From Bacilli bacterium (GTDB lineage: Bacteria > Bacillota_I > Bacilli_A > RFN20 > CAG-826), in the NCBI GenBank assembly GCA_024695235.1, contig JAILIP010000007.1, positions 1-46,251 of the forward strand: 46,251 bases of DNA, read 5' to 3'. Below, in pieces: positions 26,009-36,059 of the stretch. Position 1 is the stretch's first letter. Every line of letters begins with the position of its first letter. The notes below the pieces were generated by a model. That model did not search any database and had not been told where the DNA came from. It saw only the letters and a list, made by a program, of their open reading frames with translations. Both the position numbers and the translations under genes were made by a program.

Positions 26009-27172
26009 ATGGAAAACGAAACTGAAGTAGTACAAGAAGAAAAGAAATCTAAAAAAGTCCTAGAGTTCTTCTCTAAGACACTTAACGGCATGGCCTATGG
26101 TCTTTTTGCTACTTTAATTATTGGCACAATCTTTGGCACGATAGGAATGCTTTTCCATTATGGAGAAGGCAAGAAGTTTTGTGACTTCATGTTTACTATC
26201 TTCGGTAATGGCTCAACAGGTATCTCCTATGTCCTTCAAATCCTAACAGGTGCAGGTATCGGTGTTGGTATTGCTTTAGCACTTAAATTTGACCCGCTTA
26301 AAACTATTGTTTTAGCAGCAGTCGGAGAAGGCGCTGCCTATTTCTCTTTAACAACAAAATTTGTTACTGAAAAAATGTATGCATTTGGAGCGTTTAATTT
26401 CTTCAAAATTGGTGATCCTTTAACCATCTATTTAGTGTGTATTGCAACCGCCTTAGCAATGAAATATGTGCTCATTAAAAAGACACCGGTTGATATCATT
26501 CTTGTTCCTCTATTTGGAGTAGCAGTTGGATTAGTTGGTGCTCTATTAATTAGATATCCAGCCATCTATGTTACATTTGCAATTCAATGGCTTGTTAATG
26601 CTGGTACAGAAGCAGTTCCATTTGTGATGGGCATTGTTGTAGCAGTGCTCATGGGTATGGCATTAACTGCTCCTATTTCTAGTGCTGCTATCGCTGCGAT
26701 GATCTTCATTATTCCAGCTGGCGCAGACCCTTCAATGTATCAAGGCTTGCTTATTGCAAGTGGAGCAGCTGTTGTAGGTTGCTCAACTCAAATGGTTGGC
26801 TTTGCCATCCAGTCTAGAAAAGATAATTCGATAGGAATGGTTATCTCGATTGGTGTTGGTACATCCATGCTTCAATTTAAAAACATTCTTAAAAAGCCTC
26901 TTATCTGGGTCCCAACAATTGCTGCATCTGCTATTCTTGGCCCTATCTCAACATGTTTAATAAAAATCAAATGTATGGGATCAGCTGCTGGAATGGGCAC
27001 CGCTGGACTAGTTGGACAGATAGGAACTATCTCTTCAATGGGTGTAAATAACTGGCAAGTTTGGGTAGGTATATTTGTTTTACAAATAATTGCTCCTGCA
27101 GCATTAGTATTCCTCTTTGATTTCCTCTTTAGAAAACTAGGGTGGATAAAAGAAGGAGATTTGAAAGTATAA
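26009..27172 (+). CDS. PTS sugar transporter subunit IIC-like (PTS_EIIC_2 type)
   Basis: Polytopic; LTGAGIGVGIALALKFDPLKTIVLAAVGE, ALTAPISSAAIAAMIFI and GMGTAGLVGQIGT segments typical of this family. Confidence 0.75.
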   Translation: MENETEVVQEEKKSKKVLEFFSKTLNGMAYGLFATLIIGTIFGTIGMLFHYGEGKKFCDFMFTIFGNGSTGISYVLQILTGAGIGVGIALALKFDPLKTIVLAAVGEGAAYFSLTTKFVTEKMYAFGAFNFFKIGDPLTIYLVCIATALAMKYVLIKKTPVDIILVPLFGVAVGLVGALLIRYPAIYVTFAIQWLVNAGTEAVPFVMGIVVAVLMGMALTAPISSAAIAAMIFIIPAGADPSMYQGLLIASGAAVVGCSTQMVGFAIQSRKDNSIGMVISIGVGTSMLQFKNILKKPLIWVPTIAASAILGPISTCLIKIKCMGSAAGMGTAGLVGQIGTISSMGVNNWQVWVGIFVLQIIAPAALVFLFDFLFRKLGWIKEGDLKV

Positions 27173-27194
27173 AACGGCAATGGCCGTTTTTTTA
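27170..27194 (+). terminator. intrinsic terminator overlapping CDS end
   Basis: AAAACGGCaatGGCCGTTTTTTTA. Confidence 0.8.
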
Positions 27195-27195
27195 T

Positions 27196-27224
27196 TTGAT
27201 AAATAATAAATTAAAACATATCAT
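27196..27224 (+). promoter_or_regulatory. promoter for lipoprotein, predicted nearly leaderless
   Basis: TTGATA (27196-27201), 17-nt spacer, TATCAT (27219-27224); ATG at 27234 with no SD. Confidence 0.6.
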
Positions 27225-27233
27225 AGATGTGTT

Positions 27234-28196
27234 ATGAAAAAGTTAGTTTTTGGTTTAACCACCTTATTAGCATTGGTGCTTAGCAGTTGCAATTCTGCTA
27301 GTAAGGATAACGTTTCGAATAATACTGCTAGTGGTAGTGAAGATATTTCTAGTGATACATCTTCTGAGGAACATCATTCTTCCGATGATCCTTTAGGTCC
27401 TATTCCTAGCGAAGATGATGGTTGGAGAGTTAGTTATATTGATATTTGCTACCGTAAAGAATATGTCAAAATCAACAAGAATTTTTATCCTATCATCTAT
27501 TACTATGATGAAGAAGGAAATGATATTTCCTCAGAATTAAGTGATGAAGAAAAAGATGTCACATACACCTCTTCTAATGAAAGTGTTTTAAGAGTATATA
27601 ATAACTATCGCTTTGAGCCAATTGGACTTGGTGAGGCATATGTTACTGTTACAACAACTTTTAAACCTAGAAGCGCAAGATGCTTAATTAAAGTAGTTAA
27701 CGATCCATCTTCATTAACAAAAGAATATCGTTTAATGAATAATGATGATATTGATACATTAGCTCCAGGAGATGTTTTGGTGTTTGGTGTTTCTTCACAA
27801 GGTGTCACTGCAACAACAGAAACTAGTTCGTCTGATTTACTATCAGTAAGTTCAACATTTTCGGATAATAAGATTACATCGATGGGTGAAGGCACAGCTG
27901 AGTTTATCGTAAGTGGTTCATATAATAAGTGGAAACTTGAGGCCGAACTTAGCGATGGGAAATATAAATATTTTGCTGCCTTCAATTTAAATCGTGTTGG
28001 CTTTGTAAATAAAGGCAATATTGAATGGGAAATTGGGGTAGATGTAGATGATAACAAACAATACGTTCAATCACATTCCAATGTCCTTGGCTGGATGATG
28101 TATAACGTTGATACACATAAATTTTCAATGTATGACTCAAATGAGACAGAACACATGAAACTAATTCAACTCTATAGGGAAACAATAATCGAATAG
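27234..28196 (+). CDS. lipoprotein with Ig-like region
   Basis: Lipobox LALVLSSC; YTSSNESVLRVYNNYRFEPIGLGEAYVTVTT resembles Big_2 Ig-like. Confidence 0.8.
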   Translation: MKKLVFGLTTLLALVLSSCNSASKDNVSNNTASGSEDISSDTSSEEHHSSDDPLGPIPSEDDGWRVSYIDICYRKEYVKINKNFYPIIYYYDEEGNDISSELSDEEKDVTYTSSNESVLRVYNNYRFEPIGLGEAYVTVTTTFKPRSARCLIKVVNDPSSLTKEYRLMNNDDIDTLAPGDVLVFGVSSQGVTATTETSSSDLLSVSSTFSDNKITSMGEGTAEFIVSGSYNKWKLEAELSDGKYKYFAAFNLNRVGFVNKGNIEWEIGVDVDDNKQYVQSHSNVLGWMMYNVDTHKFSMYDSNETEHMKLIQLYRETIIE

Positions 28197-28197
28197 C

Positions 28198-29406
28198 ATG
28201 AAAACAAAAAAACATTGCACAGCCTTCCATCGATTCTTCTATTTCACTGCACGTCCATTCGTGTGGATGATTACACGTTGGATTTGGGGATATCGTTCTA
28301 AAGCTAGATATAAAATTAAAAAAGGCGAGAAAATACTTGTTCTTTCCAATCACCAAACAGATATTGATCCACTTTGCATCATGATGTCTTTTAATAGACC
28401 AGTTTATACAGTCGGTACAGATAGTCTATTTAATAGTCCAATGAGCAAGCTTTTCTATGGAAAGATGTTGGGCATGATTCCAAAAAGAAAAGGTGTTGCA
28501 GATATTCAAGCTACATCTAAGATGATGCAAGTATCTAAAGAAGGTGGTTCACTTCTTCTTTTCCCTGAGGGAAATAGAACATATGCCGAATTCCAATACT
28601 TCATCTCACCTTCGTTCCCTAAGTTTGTGAAAACGCTTGGATGCACATTGGTGCTGTTTAGACTTGAAGGTGGAACAGGTACTCGTCCAAGATTTAAACA
28701 CAAAAGACGAAAAGGTAACTTCTCTGGTAAGATTGCTCGAGTTATTCCTTATGAAGATTATAAAGATGTGCCAGACGAGGACTTATTAGACGTTATTAAA
28801 GACGCAATTAAGGTGTATGATAGCGAATCACATGACTTGTATAAGTCACCAATTCGCGCTGAATACTTAGAAAGAGAATTCTTCTACTGTCCTAAATGTG
28901 GAAGTGTTTCTACATTACGCTCTGAGAAAGAACACTTTAGATGTACTAATTGTGGATTAGATGTCGTCTTCACTGAGAGCATGCACTTTGAAAGTGATGA
29001 TCCAGAATTCAAATTTAAAACAATGCTTGATTGGTGGAACGCTCAAAAGATTTTTATTAGAAGTATGAACATCAAACCAAATGAAATCATCTTCAAAGAT
29101 GAAAATGTTCAACTTTATGAAGCTAATGCTTTCACTAAACGTAAACTCATTCATCAAGGTGATATGACATTAACTGATAAAGAACTCACCTTTGGTGATA
29201 TTGTCCTACAAGTCAAAGATATCAAATATTGCTCTGTTATTTCTGGAAAGAATCTTTCATTCCAAATTGAAAACACCACATATCTTCTCGTGGGGCATGA
29301 TAGATTCAATCCATTAAAGTACGCTTTTATTTTTAATAAACTAGATACAATTATGAAAGAAAAACACACTGATGATTACTATAACCTCAAGGAGGATTCA
29401 AGATGA
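28198..29406 (+). CDS. PlsC-like acyltransferase with C-terminal zinc ribbon and additional domain
   Basis: NHQTDIDPL (HX4D), LLLFPEGNRT; then FYCPKCG...FRCTNCGLD zinc ribbon and about 120 aa C-terminal beta-rich region. Confidence 0.85.
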   Translation: MKTKKHCTAFHRFFYFTARPFVWMITRWIWGYRSKARYKIKKGEKILVLSNHQTDIDPLCIMMSFNRPVYTVGTDSLFNSPMSKLFYGKMLGMIPKRKGVADIQATSKMMQVSKEGGSLLLFPEGNRTYAEFQYFISPSFPKFVKTLGCTLVLFRLEGGTGTRPRFKHKRRKGNFSGKIARVIPYEDYKDVPDEDLLDVIKDAIKVYDSESHDLYKSPIRAEYLEREFFYCPKCGSVSTLRSEKEHFRCTNCGLDVVFTESMHFESDDPEFKFKTMLDWWNAQKIFIRSMNIKPNEIIFKDENVQLYEANAFTKRKLIHQGDMTLTDKELTFGDIVLQVKDIKYCSVISGKNLSFQIENTTYLLVGHDRFNPLKYAFIFNKLDTIMKEKHTDDYYNLKEDSR

Positions 29407-30815
29407 GTAACTGGACGTTTGATTTAACATCATTCAATGATACATGGCTTTTGATGGTGAACATTGGTTTACTACTAATTTTCCTTTTGCTAGGAAACTT
29501 AATTCGTAGATCAGTTCCTTTCTTGAGAAAAGCCTTTATTCCGAGTGCTTTATTAGGTGGCCTTTTATTGTTCCTTGTTAATCTCTTCTTTGATAAGGTC
29601 GTTAATTTCCCATTAATAAACGCTAGAATAATGCAAATCATCACATTCCATGCCTTAGCAATTGGATTTATTGCTATGACATTGAAGATCGTTGATAAAG
29701 ATAAAAAGACACCTGCTTTAAGCGTCTTCCAAAATGGTGCAATAACTGGTGGAACATATATGTTACAAGCTGTTATTGGCTTAACAATTTCTCTTATTTT
29801 CTTCTTTATCGCCAAAGAAACATATTTTTATGATGCTGGTATCATTCTCCCATTAGGTTTTGGACAAGGTCCTGGAAACGCTCTTATCTGGGATAACACA
29901 TTTACCAACATGGACAATAACTTCTATGGCTATGGTAGTTTTGGTTTAACAATTGCCTCTATTGGCTTTGTGGCAGCTTCTATTGTTGGAGTTATTTACA
30001 TCAACATTTTCAAACGCAAAGGCGAAATTGCTGATAGAAATGCAACATTTGTCCGTAAGGTTGAAGACTTTGAATCAAACAACGAAATTGAAGATAGTGA
30101 ATCAGTCGATAAGACATCAATTCAAGTTGCCTTAGTAGCAGTGGCTTATGCTGTTGCCTTTGGCATCATGGTGTTCTTTGCCTATCTAACAAAATGGACA
30201 GGTGTTGGATTATTCAACTCTGTCGCATGGGGCTTTAACTTCATTTGGGGTGTTATTGCCGCTACACTTATCAAGATGCTTCTTAAATTCCTTAAGAAGA
30301 AAAACGTTATCAAACGTAAATACGTTAACAATTACCAAATGGATCGTATCTCCGGCTTTGCCTTTGATATGATGATCATTGCTGGAGTTGCTTCTATTGA
30401 TATCCAAGTTGTTACAAAATACATTTGGTTAATTCTTGCTTTAACAATCGTCGGAACAATTGTGACAGTTGTCTATGTTAGAATTATGACAAAGCTATGC
30501 TTTAAGTCTTCTCAACATGAGGCATTCTTAATTAACTATGGTACTCTTACAGGTACTGCTAGTAACGGTATGATTCTCCTTAGAGAAGTTGATCCAAACT
30601 ATGAGACACCTGTATCAAGTATCTATATTCTTTCACAATTCCCTGCCATGATGTTTGTTGCACCTTTATTGCTCTTACTTAATATGGGTGCTCAATCACT
30701 CACCAAGTGTTATATCACTTTAGGTATCTTTGGTGGTCTATTTATTGTTTATACAATATTCCTCATTTTAAGTTCAAAAGGTATATTATTTAAGAAAGCT
30801 AGAAGGGTTGAATAA
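29403..30815 (+). CDS. GltS-like sodium/glutamate symporter family protein
   Basis: LRKAFIPSALLGGLLLFL, LGFGQGPGNALIWD, NYGTLTGTASNGMILLREVDP; polytopic; ATGA overlap. Confidence 0.82.
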   Translation: MSNWTFDLTSFNDTWLLMVNIGLLLIFLLLGNLIRRSVPFLRKAFIPSALLGGLLLFLVNLFFDKVVNFPLINARIMQIITFHALAIGFIAMTLKIVDKDKKTPALSVFQNGAITGGTYMLQAVIGLTISLIFFFIAKETYFYDAGIILPLGFGQGPGNALIWDNTFTNMDNNFYGYGSFGLTIASIGFVAASIVGVIYINIFKRKGEIADRNATFVRKVEDFESNNEIEDSESVDKTSIQVALVAVAYAVAFGIMVFFAYLTKWTGVGLFNSVAWGFNFIWGVIAATLIKMLLKFLKKKNVIKRKYVNNYQMDRISGFAFDMMIIAGVASIDIQVVTKYIWLILALTIVGTIVTVVYVRIMTKLCFKSSQHEAFLINYGTLTGTASNGMILLREVDPNYETPVSSIYILSQFPAMMFVAPLLLLLNMGAQSLTKCYITLGIFGGLFIVYTIFLILSSKGILFKKARRVE

Positions 30816-31942
30816 TGGATCCAAAAGTTCGAGAGAAAGCAATTGTCAGAACCTCGTTTATTGGCATCGTTGGCAATATCTTTTTGGTAGGCTTTAAAGC
30901 CTTTGTTGGTTTTGTCGCCAACTCAGTTTCTGTTATCATGGACGCCTTAAATAACTTAACCGATGCTTTATCGTCCCTAATTACATTAATTGGTGCGAAA
31001 ATATCTAACAAAAAGCCAGACAAAAAGCATCCATTTGGTCATGGTAGAGTTGAATACATAACATCGTTTATTATTGCAGCCTTAATTCTTTTCGCTGGTG
31101 CATTAGCGATCTATCAATCAATTAAATCAATCATTGATTATTTCCAAAATGGCACAATGCCTGATTATTCGCTTGTCACCATCATCATTATCGCTGGTGC
31201 TATCTTAGTTAAAGCAGGTATTGGTATCTTCTATCGTATTCAAGGAAAGAAGTATGATTCCGATTCACTTAAAGCAAGTGGAATGGATGCCTTATTTGAT
31301 GTCATTTTATCATTTGCTACTTTAGTAGGTGCTGTTGTTGCGTATGTCTGGAACTTCTATGTTGAAGGATATTTAGGTATTGTTATTGGCTTATTCATTA
31401 TCCGCACCGGCATTGAAGTATTAGCAGAATCTATCTCTCACATTATTGGCAAGAGAATGGATTCAGAAAAGATTCACGAAATCATGAAGGATATCACCTC
31501 TGTTGAAGGTGTCATTGGAGCATATGATCTTATCATTAACTCCTATGGTCATAATCGTTTTATCGCTTCTGTTCATATTGGTGTCAGTGAAAAGCTAACT
31601 GCTAAAGAAGTTCAAAGCATTGAACGCAAAATAACCGCAATCATGTATATGAAGCACAACACAATTATGACTGTTGGTATCTATGCCGAAAATAATGATG
31701 ATCCATTTGCGAAAGAAACTAAACAATATCTTGTATCTTTAATCAAAGAATATAAAACGGTTATGCAAATGCATGGTTTCTATTATGATAGTGAAATGAA
31801 ACTTATTAACTTCGATTTAGTTATTTCTTTTGATGACGAAAATCCTGATTCTACCATCAATGAAATCAAAGGAAAAATGGAAGAAAAATATCCAGGCATC
31901 ACATTTATCGTCAACTATGATAAAGATTTCTCATTAAGCTAG
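30815..31942 (+). CDS. cation diffusion facilitator family transporter
   Basis: NSVSVIMDALNNLTDALSSLITLIGAKISNKKPDKKHPFGHGRVEYI is the CDF signature. Confidence 0.94.
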   Translation: MDPKVREKAIVRTSFIGIVGNIFLVGFKAFVGFVANSVSVIMDALNNLTDALSSLITLIGAKISNKKPDKKHPFGHGRVEYITSFIIAALILFAGALAIYQSIKSIIDYFQNGTMPDYSLVTIIIIAGAILVKAGIGIFYRIQGKKYDSDSLKASGMDALFDVILSFATLVGAVVAYVWNFYVEGYLGIVIGLFIIRTGIEVLAESISHIIGKRMDSEKIHEIMKDITSVEGVIGAYDLIINSYGHNRFIASVHIGVSEKLTAKEVQSIERKITAIMYMKHNTIMTVGIYAENNDDPFAKETKQYLVSLIKEYKTVMQMHGFYYDSEMKLINFDLVISFDDENPDSTINEIKGKMEEKYPGITFIVNYDKDFSLS

Positions 31943-31969
31943 TTGGAAATTTAAAATTATTATTTAAAA

Positions 31970-31997
31970 CAAGGAAGCTTTGCTTCCTTTTTCTTTT
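31970..31997 (+). terminator. intrinsic terminator
   Basis: AAGGAAGCtttGCTTCCTTTTTC. Confidence 0.88.
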
Positions 31998-32129
31998 AAA
32001 AAAGAGATTTGTTCGATTTGAGACTAATTTGAAAATATATCGTGTATATTAATCTTGTCAAAGCTAAAGACGTTAAAACTCGTAATAGAGGCCTCAAATC
32101 TAAACACTAGAAATGAGGTGATCGATTAT

Positions 32130-32207
32130 ATGAAGAAAAGAATTGAACAAATTCTGACTCTTCTTATAGTAATGCTCTTGCTTTGCCTGCTCTTGAAGTT
32201 GACATAA
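32130..32207 (+). CDS. candidate type I toxin peptide MKKRIEQILTLLIVMLLLCLLLKLT
   Basis: Below the ORF-track length cut-off; SD-like GAGGTG upstream; basic N-terminus and one hydrophobic segment; opposed antisense promoter and shared hairpin downstream. Confidence 0.7.
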   Translation: MKKRIEQILTLLIVMLLLCLLLKLT

Positions 32208-32264
32208 AAAAAGAGTCTACTCCTAACCATTGACCATGAGTGTTATGAGGACTCTATTCTTCTT
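32206..32264 (-). ncRNA. candidate antisense RNA antitoxin
   Basis: Minus-strand extended -10 TGTTATAAT (TATAAT = 32276-32271) with TTGATA (32297-32292) 15 nt upstream; transcript would end at AGAGTC...GACTCT hairpin plus 7 T (minus strand). Confidence 0.6.
32212..32255. terminator. shared/bidirectional hairpin of toxin mRNA and antisense RNA
   Basis: AGAGTC-TA-CTCCTAACC ... GTTATGAG-GACTCT; T7 tract on the minus strand. Confidence 0.7.
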
Positions 32265-32362
32265 GTCTACATTATAACATAAATTTCTTTATATCAATTA
32301 TTCTAATCGCCTTTATCATTTTTATAGCATTAAACTCACTATTGTGAGAAAATATGTTATAT

Positions 32363-33247
32363 ATGATTAGAATTGAACATTTAACAAAGCGTTTCAACAA
32401 CGTTATTGCAGTTAATGATTTTTCTATTTCAATCGATAAAGGAATCATTGGCCTTGTTGGTGAAAACGGTGCTGGTAAATCTACACTTCTTAGACTTATC
32501 AGTGATGTTTATGAACCAACAAGAGGAAACATCTATATTGATGAACTTCCTAATAACAACATTGACGCAAAAAGAAAACTATTTTTCTTGTGTGACAAAC
32601 CTTATGTCCCTGTCAACACATCTATAGATGAGGTATTCAAACTTTACTCATCACTATTTGAAATGGATGAAGAGAAATTCCGTTCCATCATGGCAAAGCT
32701 TTCTCTTCCAACCGATAGAAAAGTATCAACATTCTCTAAGGGTATGCAACGTCAATTTTTCATTGCTATGGCCCTTTCTACAAAATGTGATTACTTACTT
32801 CTAGATGAAGCATTTGATGGACTTGATCCACTTGTATTAGAAACAATAAGACAAGAGATTATTGCCCGAAGCAAAGATCGTACAACCATTCTTTCATCAC
32901 ATAACATGTCATCGTTAGAAAGACTATGTTCATCTTTTATCATTCTTTCTAAAGGAAAACTTGCTAAAGATGGCGATGCCACTGACTTAGGTGAAAACAT
33001 GGTCAAGTATCAAATCCTTTTCAAAAATCCTACATCAAGGGAAGAACTTGAAAAGCTTAGCATTGATATCATCTCTTACAAGATGGTTGGTTCTATTTGC
33101 CATTTAGTTATCAAAGGTGATGCTTTTGATGATATTAAAAAAGAATTCAAACCAATTCTTATTGAACAAGTCGCAATTGATCCAGACGAGCTCATCGTTT
33201 TACAAATGATGGATGCCAAGAAAGCAAGAGGTGAGAAAGATGAATAG
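32363..33247 (+). CDS. ABC transporter ATP-binding protein
   Basis: Walker A GENGAGKST, signature-like STFSKGMQRQ, Walker B YLLLDEAFDGLD, H-loop SSHN. Start 32354 or 32363. Confidence 0.93.
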   Translation: MIRIEHLTKRFNNVIAVNDFSISIDKGIIGLVGENGAGKSTLLRLISDVYEPTRGNIYIDELPNNNIDAKRKLFFLCDKPYVPVNTSIDEVFKLYSSLFEMDEEKFRSIMAKLSLPTDRKVSTFSKGMQRQFFIAMALSTKCDYLLLDEAFDGLDPLVLETIRQEIIARSKDRTTILSSHNMSSLERLCSSFIILSKGKLAKDGDATDLGENMVKYQILFKNPTSREELEKLSIDIISYKMVGSICHLVIKGDAFDDIKKEFKPILIEQVAIDPDELIVLQMMDAKKARGEKDE

Positions 33248-34505
33248 TAAAAAGTATTTTCTCATCAATTTAAGACAATATTTGGTCTTATATATTGTCT
33301 CTTTTGCTTTGTTAGCAACTTCAGCAGCCACTTCTGTTTTATCGTTCACGATGTATAAAGCAGAATACTTCGTCGATGGTCTTCCAGCTGGTGATTATGG
33401 AGTCGCTGTGGGCGGTGGCATTTTAAGCTCTCCATTTGCATCCATGTATATCATCTTCTTTATATTGCTATTAATCGCACCTTTATTTGCTATGAGCTAT
33501 AGATATTCTCTTCCGGCAAGTGACGCATATCGTCAAGTTGCTCAAAAGAAAAATTCTATCCGCATTATGAACCACATGACCATTCTTGGTGCACTTGTAG
33601 TTATCTTCTCAGTTGTTTTCTGGATTATGTTCCTCGCACTTATACTTAAGTATAACTATGGCAAGATTCCTGAGAACAACATCAGTACAATTGTCTATGA
33701 TGAAGGATTCACTCAAACAACCGAAATTAGATACTCAAGACTTGATATCCACTTTGGTTATTTTGTCTTAATGTATGCCTTGTTTATTGGATTTGGAATA
33801 TTCCAATATTTCATTTCCTATTTCTTCGTTTCAAGAAGCAATAGAATGATTAACTCTGTATTCACACTTCTATTTGGTGAACTTGCTTTAGCTTTGCTAA
33901 TGTTCTCAATTTATTCATTGATTAACATCTTTGACACAATTGATACTTCAAGCCCATATAGTGTGATTGGTGGCTTATTCAACTCTTCATATATTTATGA
34001 TGAGACAGTAAAATATCCAATAAATCAAATTGCTGGCTCAGCAAATTCATCAATCTTCTTCCCAATCATGCTTCTATGTTATCTTTGTGAACCAAAATTC
34101 ACTGGTCAAACGACTCCATATGATAAGATGACCGGCGATCAAATTGGTGTATTTGTTGTTTCATTAATTATCTTTGTTTTAATGGCAATTCTTGGTGCAC
34201 TCTCTATGATTTTAGAAAAAGATCCATCTGGAGAATACGCTGGTAAACCAGAAACACATAACAATCATCAATATATCGTTTTCCACATCGGAGCTGGATC
34301 TATTGGTTTAGCAATTGTTTCGTTGCTTTATTTCAACATCATCGCTTGCTTGGTGGTGCTTGCTATCTTAATTGCCTTATACTTTGTATTCATCGGAGTG
34401 TTTAGAAGAAACTTCAAGATCGATTTAAAGAATCTAATCCCATATGTTTCAGTATCACTTGTGTGCTTTGTATTAGGCCTTGTCTTATCACTCATTAATA
34501 TGTAA
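33240..34505 (+). CDS. ABC transporter permease-like membrane protein
   Basis: Polytopic; start MNSKKYFLINLRQYL at 33240 overlaps the ATPase stop (ATGAATAG). Confidence 0.85.
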   Translation: MNSKKYFLINLRQYLVLYIVSFALLATSAATSVLSFTMYKAEYFVDGLPAGDYGVAVGGGILSSPFASMYIIFFILLLIAPLFAMSYRYSLPASDAYRQVAQKKNSIRIMNHMTILGALVVIFSVVFWIMFLALILKYNYGKIPENNISTIVYDEGFTQTTEIRYSRLDIHFGYFVLMYALFIGFGIFQYFISYFFVSRSNRMINSVFTLLFGELALALLMFSIYSLINIFDTIDTSSPYSVIGGLFNSSYIYDETVKYPINQIAGSANSSIFFPIMLLCYLCEPKFTGQTTPYDKMTGDQIGVFVVSLIIFVLMAILGALSMILEKDPSGEYAGKPETHNNHQYIVFHIGAGSIGLAIVSLLYFNIIACLVVLAILIALYFVFIGVFRRNFKIDLKNLIPYVSVSLVCFVLGLVLSLINM

Positions 34506-34519
34506 AGGAGGTTGTTGTT

Positions 34520-35221
34520 GTGCCAAAATGTTGCAAATCTAAAGAACACATTCTTCAACTTATTGAAGAGATCAAACAATACTTCTTTTGCGAATGCAAG
34601 TTAAACGTTGCTAAAAAGCTTTATTTAGCAGAGATTTCAGATAATGACTGGGATAAGTTTGTAGCAGGTTTAATTAACGCCAGATGCCAGCTTAAAAAGG
34701 ATTTAGATTATTTCCTTGAATGTGACCCAGCAAGTGATAGTGAAGATGAAATCATTGAATGCTATCCAGGTTTTAAAGCTATTACATACTATCGCATTGC
34801 TCACATTTTATGTGAATTAGGACATAGAGTTATTGCTCGTATCATTTCTGAAGAAGCACATTTCTTAACTGGAATTGATATTCATCCAGCCGCAGATATA
34901 TCTTCTCCTTTCTTTATTGATCATGGTACAGGCATCGTTATTGGTGAAACCACAGTAATTGGTCACCACGTTAGACTATATCAAGGTGTCACTTTAGGCG
35001 CTCTTTCTTTGAAAGATCCAACTAAAGCTAGAGGCGAAAAACGTCATCCAACCATTGGAAACAATGTTGTTATATATGCAAATGCATCTATCTTAGGTGC
35101 TAAGGCAGTTATAGGTGATAATGTCACTATTGGTGGTAACGTGTTCATTTCTGAACCAATTCCATCGAATACAAAAGTTACAATTCAAAAACCGGAGTTA
35201 ATTGTAATTAAAAATGGTTAA
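34520..35221 (+). CDS. cysE: serine O-acetyltransferase (left-handed beta-helix)
   Basis: GTG start after AAAGGAGG; GIDIHPAADISSPFFIDHGTGIVIGETTVIGHHVRLYQGVTLGALS, RHPTIGNNV. Confidence 0.9.
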   Translation: MPKCCKSKEHILQLIEEIKQYFFCECKLNVAKKLYLAEISDNDWDKFVAGLINARCQLKKDLDYFLECDPASDSEDEIIECYPGFKAITYYRIAHILCELGHRVIARIISEEAHFLTGIDIHPAADISSPFFIDHGTGIVIGETTVIGHHVRLYQGVTLGALSLKDPTKARGEKRHPTIGNNVVIYANASILGAKAVIGDNVTIGGNVFISEPIPSNTKVTIQKPELIVIKNG

Positions 35222-36059
35222 AATTCTTGCTCTTTTAATATCTTTAGGTGTCGGTGCACTATGCGGTTACCTATTTTACTCACATCTTGCTACTAGCATT
35301 GTTGCAACAGTATTTATTTCTTTAGGATTTGCTATAGCAACATTATTAGTTCTTGTTATATTATTCTTTGTAATCCTTTATCTACTTGGTGCATTTGAAA
35401 ACAAGAAAGTCATCCGTAAAACACAAGGAAAACATTATCGTCGCTCACTTATATTTATGGAAAGATTTCTCTTCTCTCTTTTTGGGATGAAAAATCATTG
35501 TTCTGGAAAAGAATATTTATCTCCGAATGAAAACTACATTATTATTGCTAACCATCGTTCTAATTTAGATAACATGGTTATTGATGTTTACTTAAGAAAG
35601 CATCCATTGGTGTTTATCGCTAAAAAATCATTATTTAAAGTGCCATTTGTAGGAGCATTAATCCACGGATGTGGATACTTATCACTAGATAGAGGCAATA
35701 AGATTCAAGAATTTGAAACAATATCGCTTGCAATAGATATGCTTACAAGAGAAAAAGATCCTCTTTCTGTTGCAGTCTTCCCTGAAGGCACAAGAAATGA
35801 GAATCCAGATAATAGAAACGTTCAACCATTCCATCCTGGATCATTCAGAATGGCATTTAAATCCCAAAAACCAATTGCTATCATCGCCCTTAGAGGTGTT
35901 AAAGAAGTAAATAACAATCTCTTATTAAAGAGACATCCTGTTTACTTAGATGTAGTGGAAGTTATTGGATATGATCAATATAAAGATATGGATGTTAATT
36001 CCTTATCTAAATATTGCCAAGATAAATTAGAAAGTTTCTTAAGCGAGAATTGTAAATGA
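35214..36059 (+). CDS. plsC: 1-acyl-sn-glycerol-3-phosphate acyltransferase
   Basis: NHRSNLDNMV (HX4D), FPEGTRNEN. Confidence 0.9.
   Translation: MVKILALLISLGVGALCGYLFYSHLATSIVATVFISLGFAIATLLVLVILFFVILYLLGAFENKKVIRKTQGKHYRRSLIFMERFLFSLFGMKNHCSGKEYLSPNENYIIIANHRSNLDNMVIDVYLRKHPLVFIAKKSLFKVPFVGALIHGCGYLSLDRGNKIQEFETISLAIDMLTREKDPLSVAVFPEGTRNENPDNRNVQPFHPGSFRMAFKSQKPIAIIALRGVKEVNNNLLLKRHPVYLDVVEVIGYDQYKDMDVNSLSKYCQDKLESFLSENCK

Noticed and set aside
26009-27172. A complete PTS sugar system
   Set aside because: Only an EIIC-like membrane protein is present; no EIIA, EIIB or sugar-metabolism genes adjoin it.
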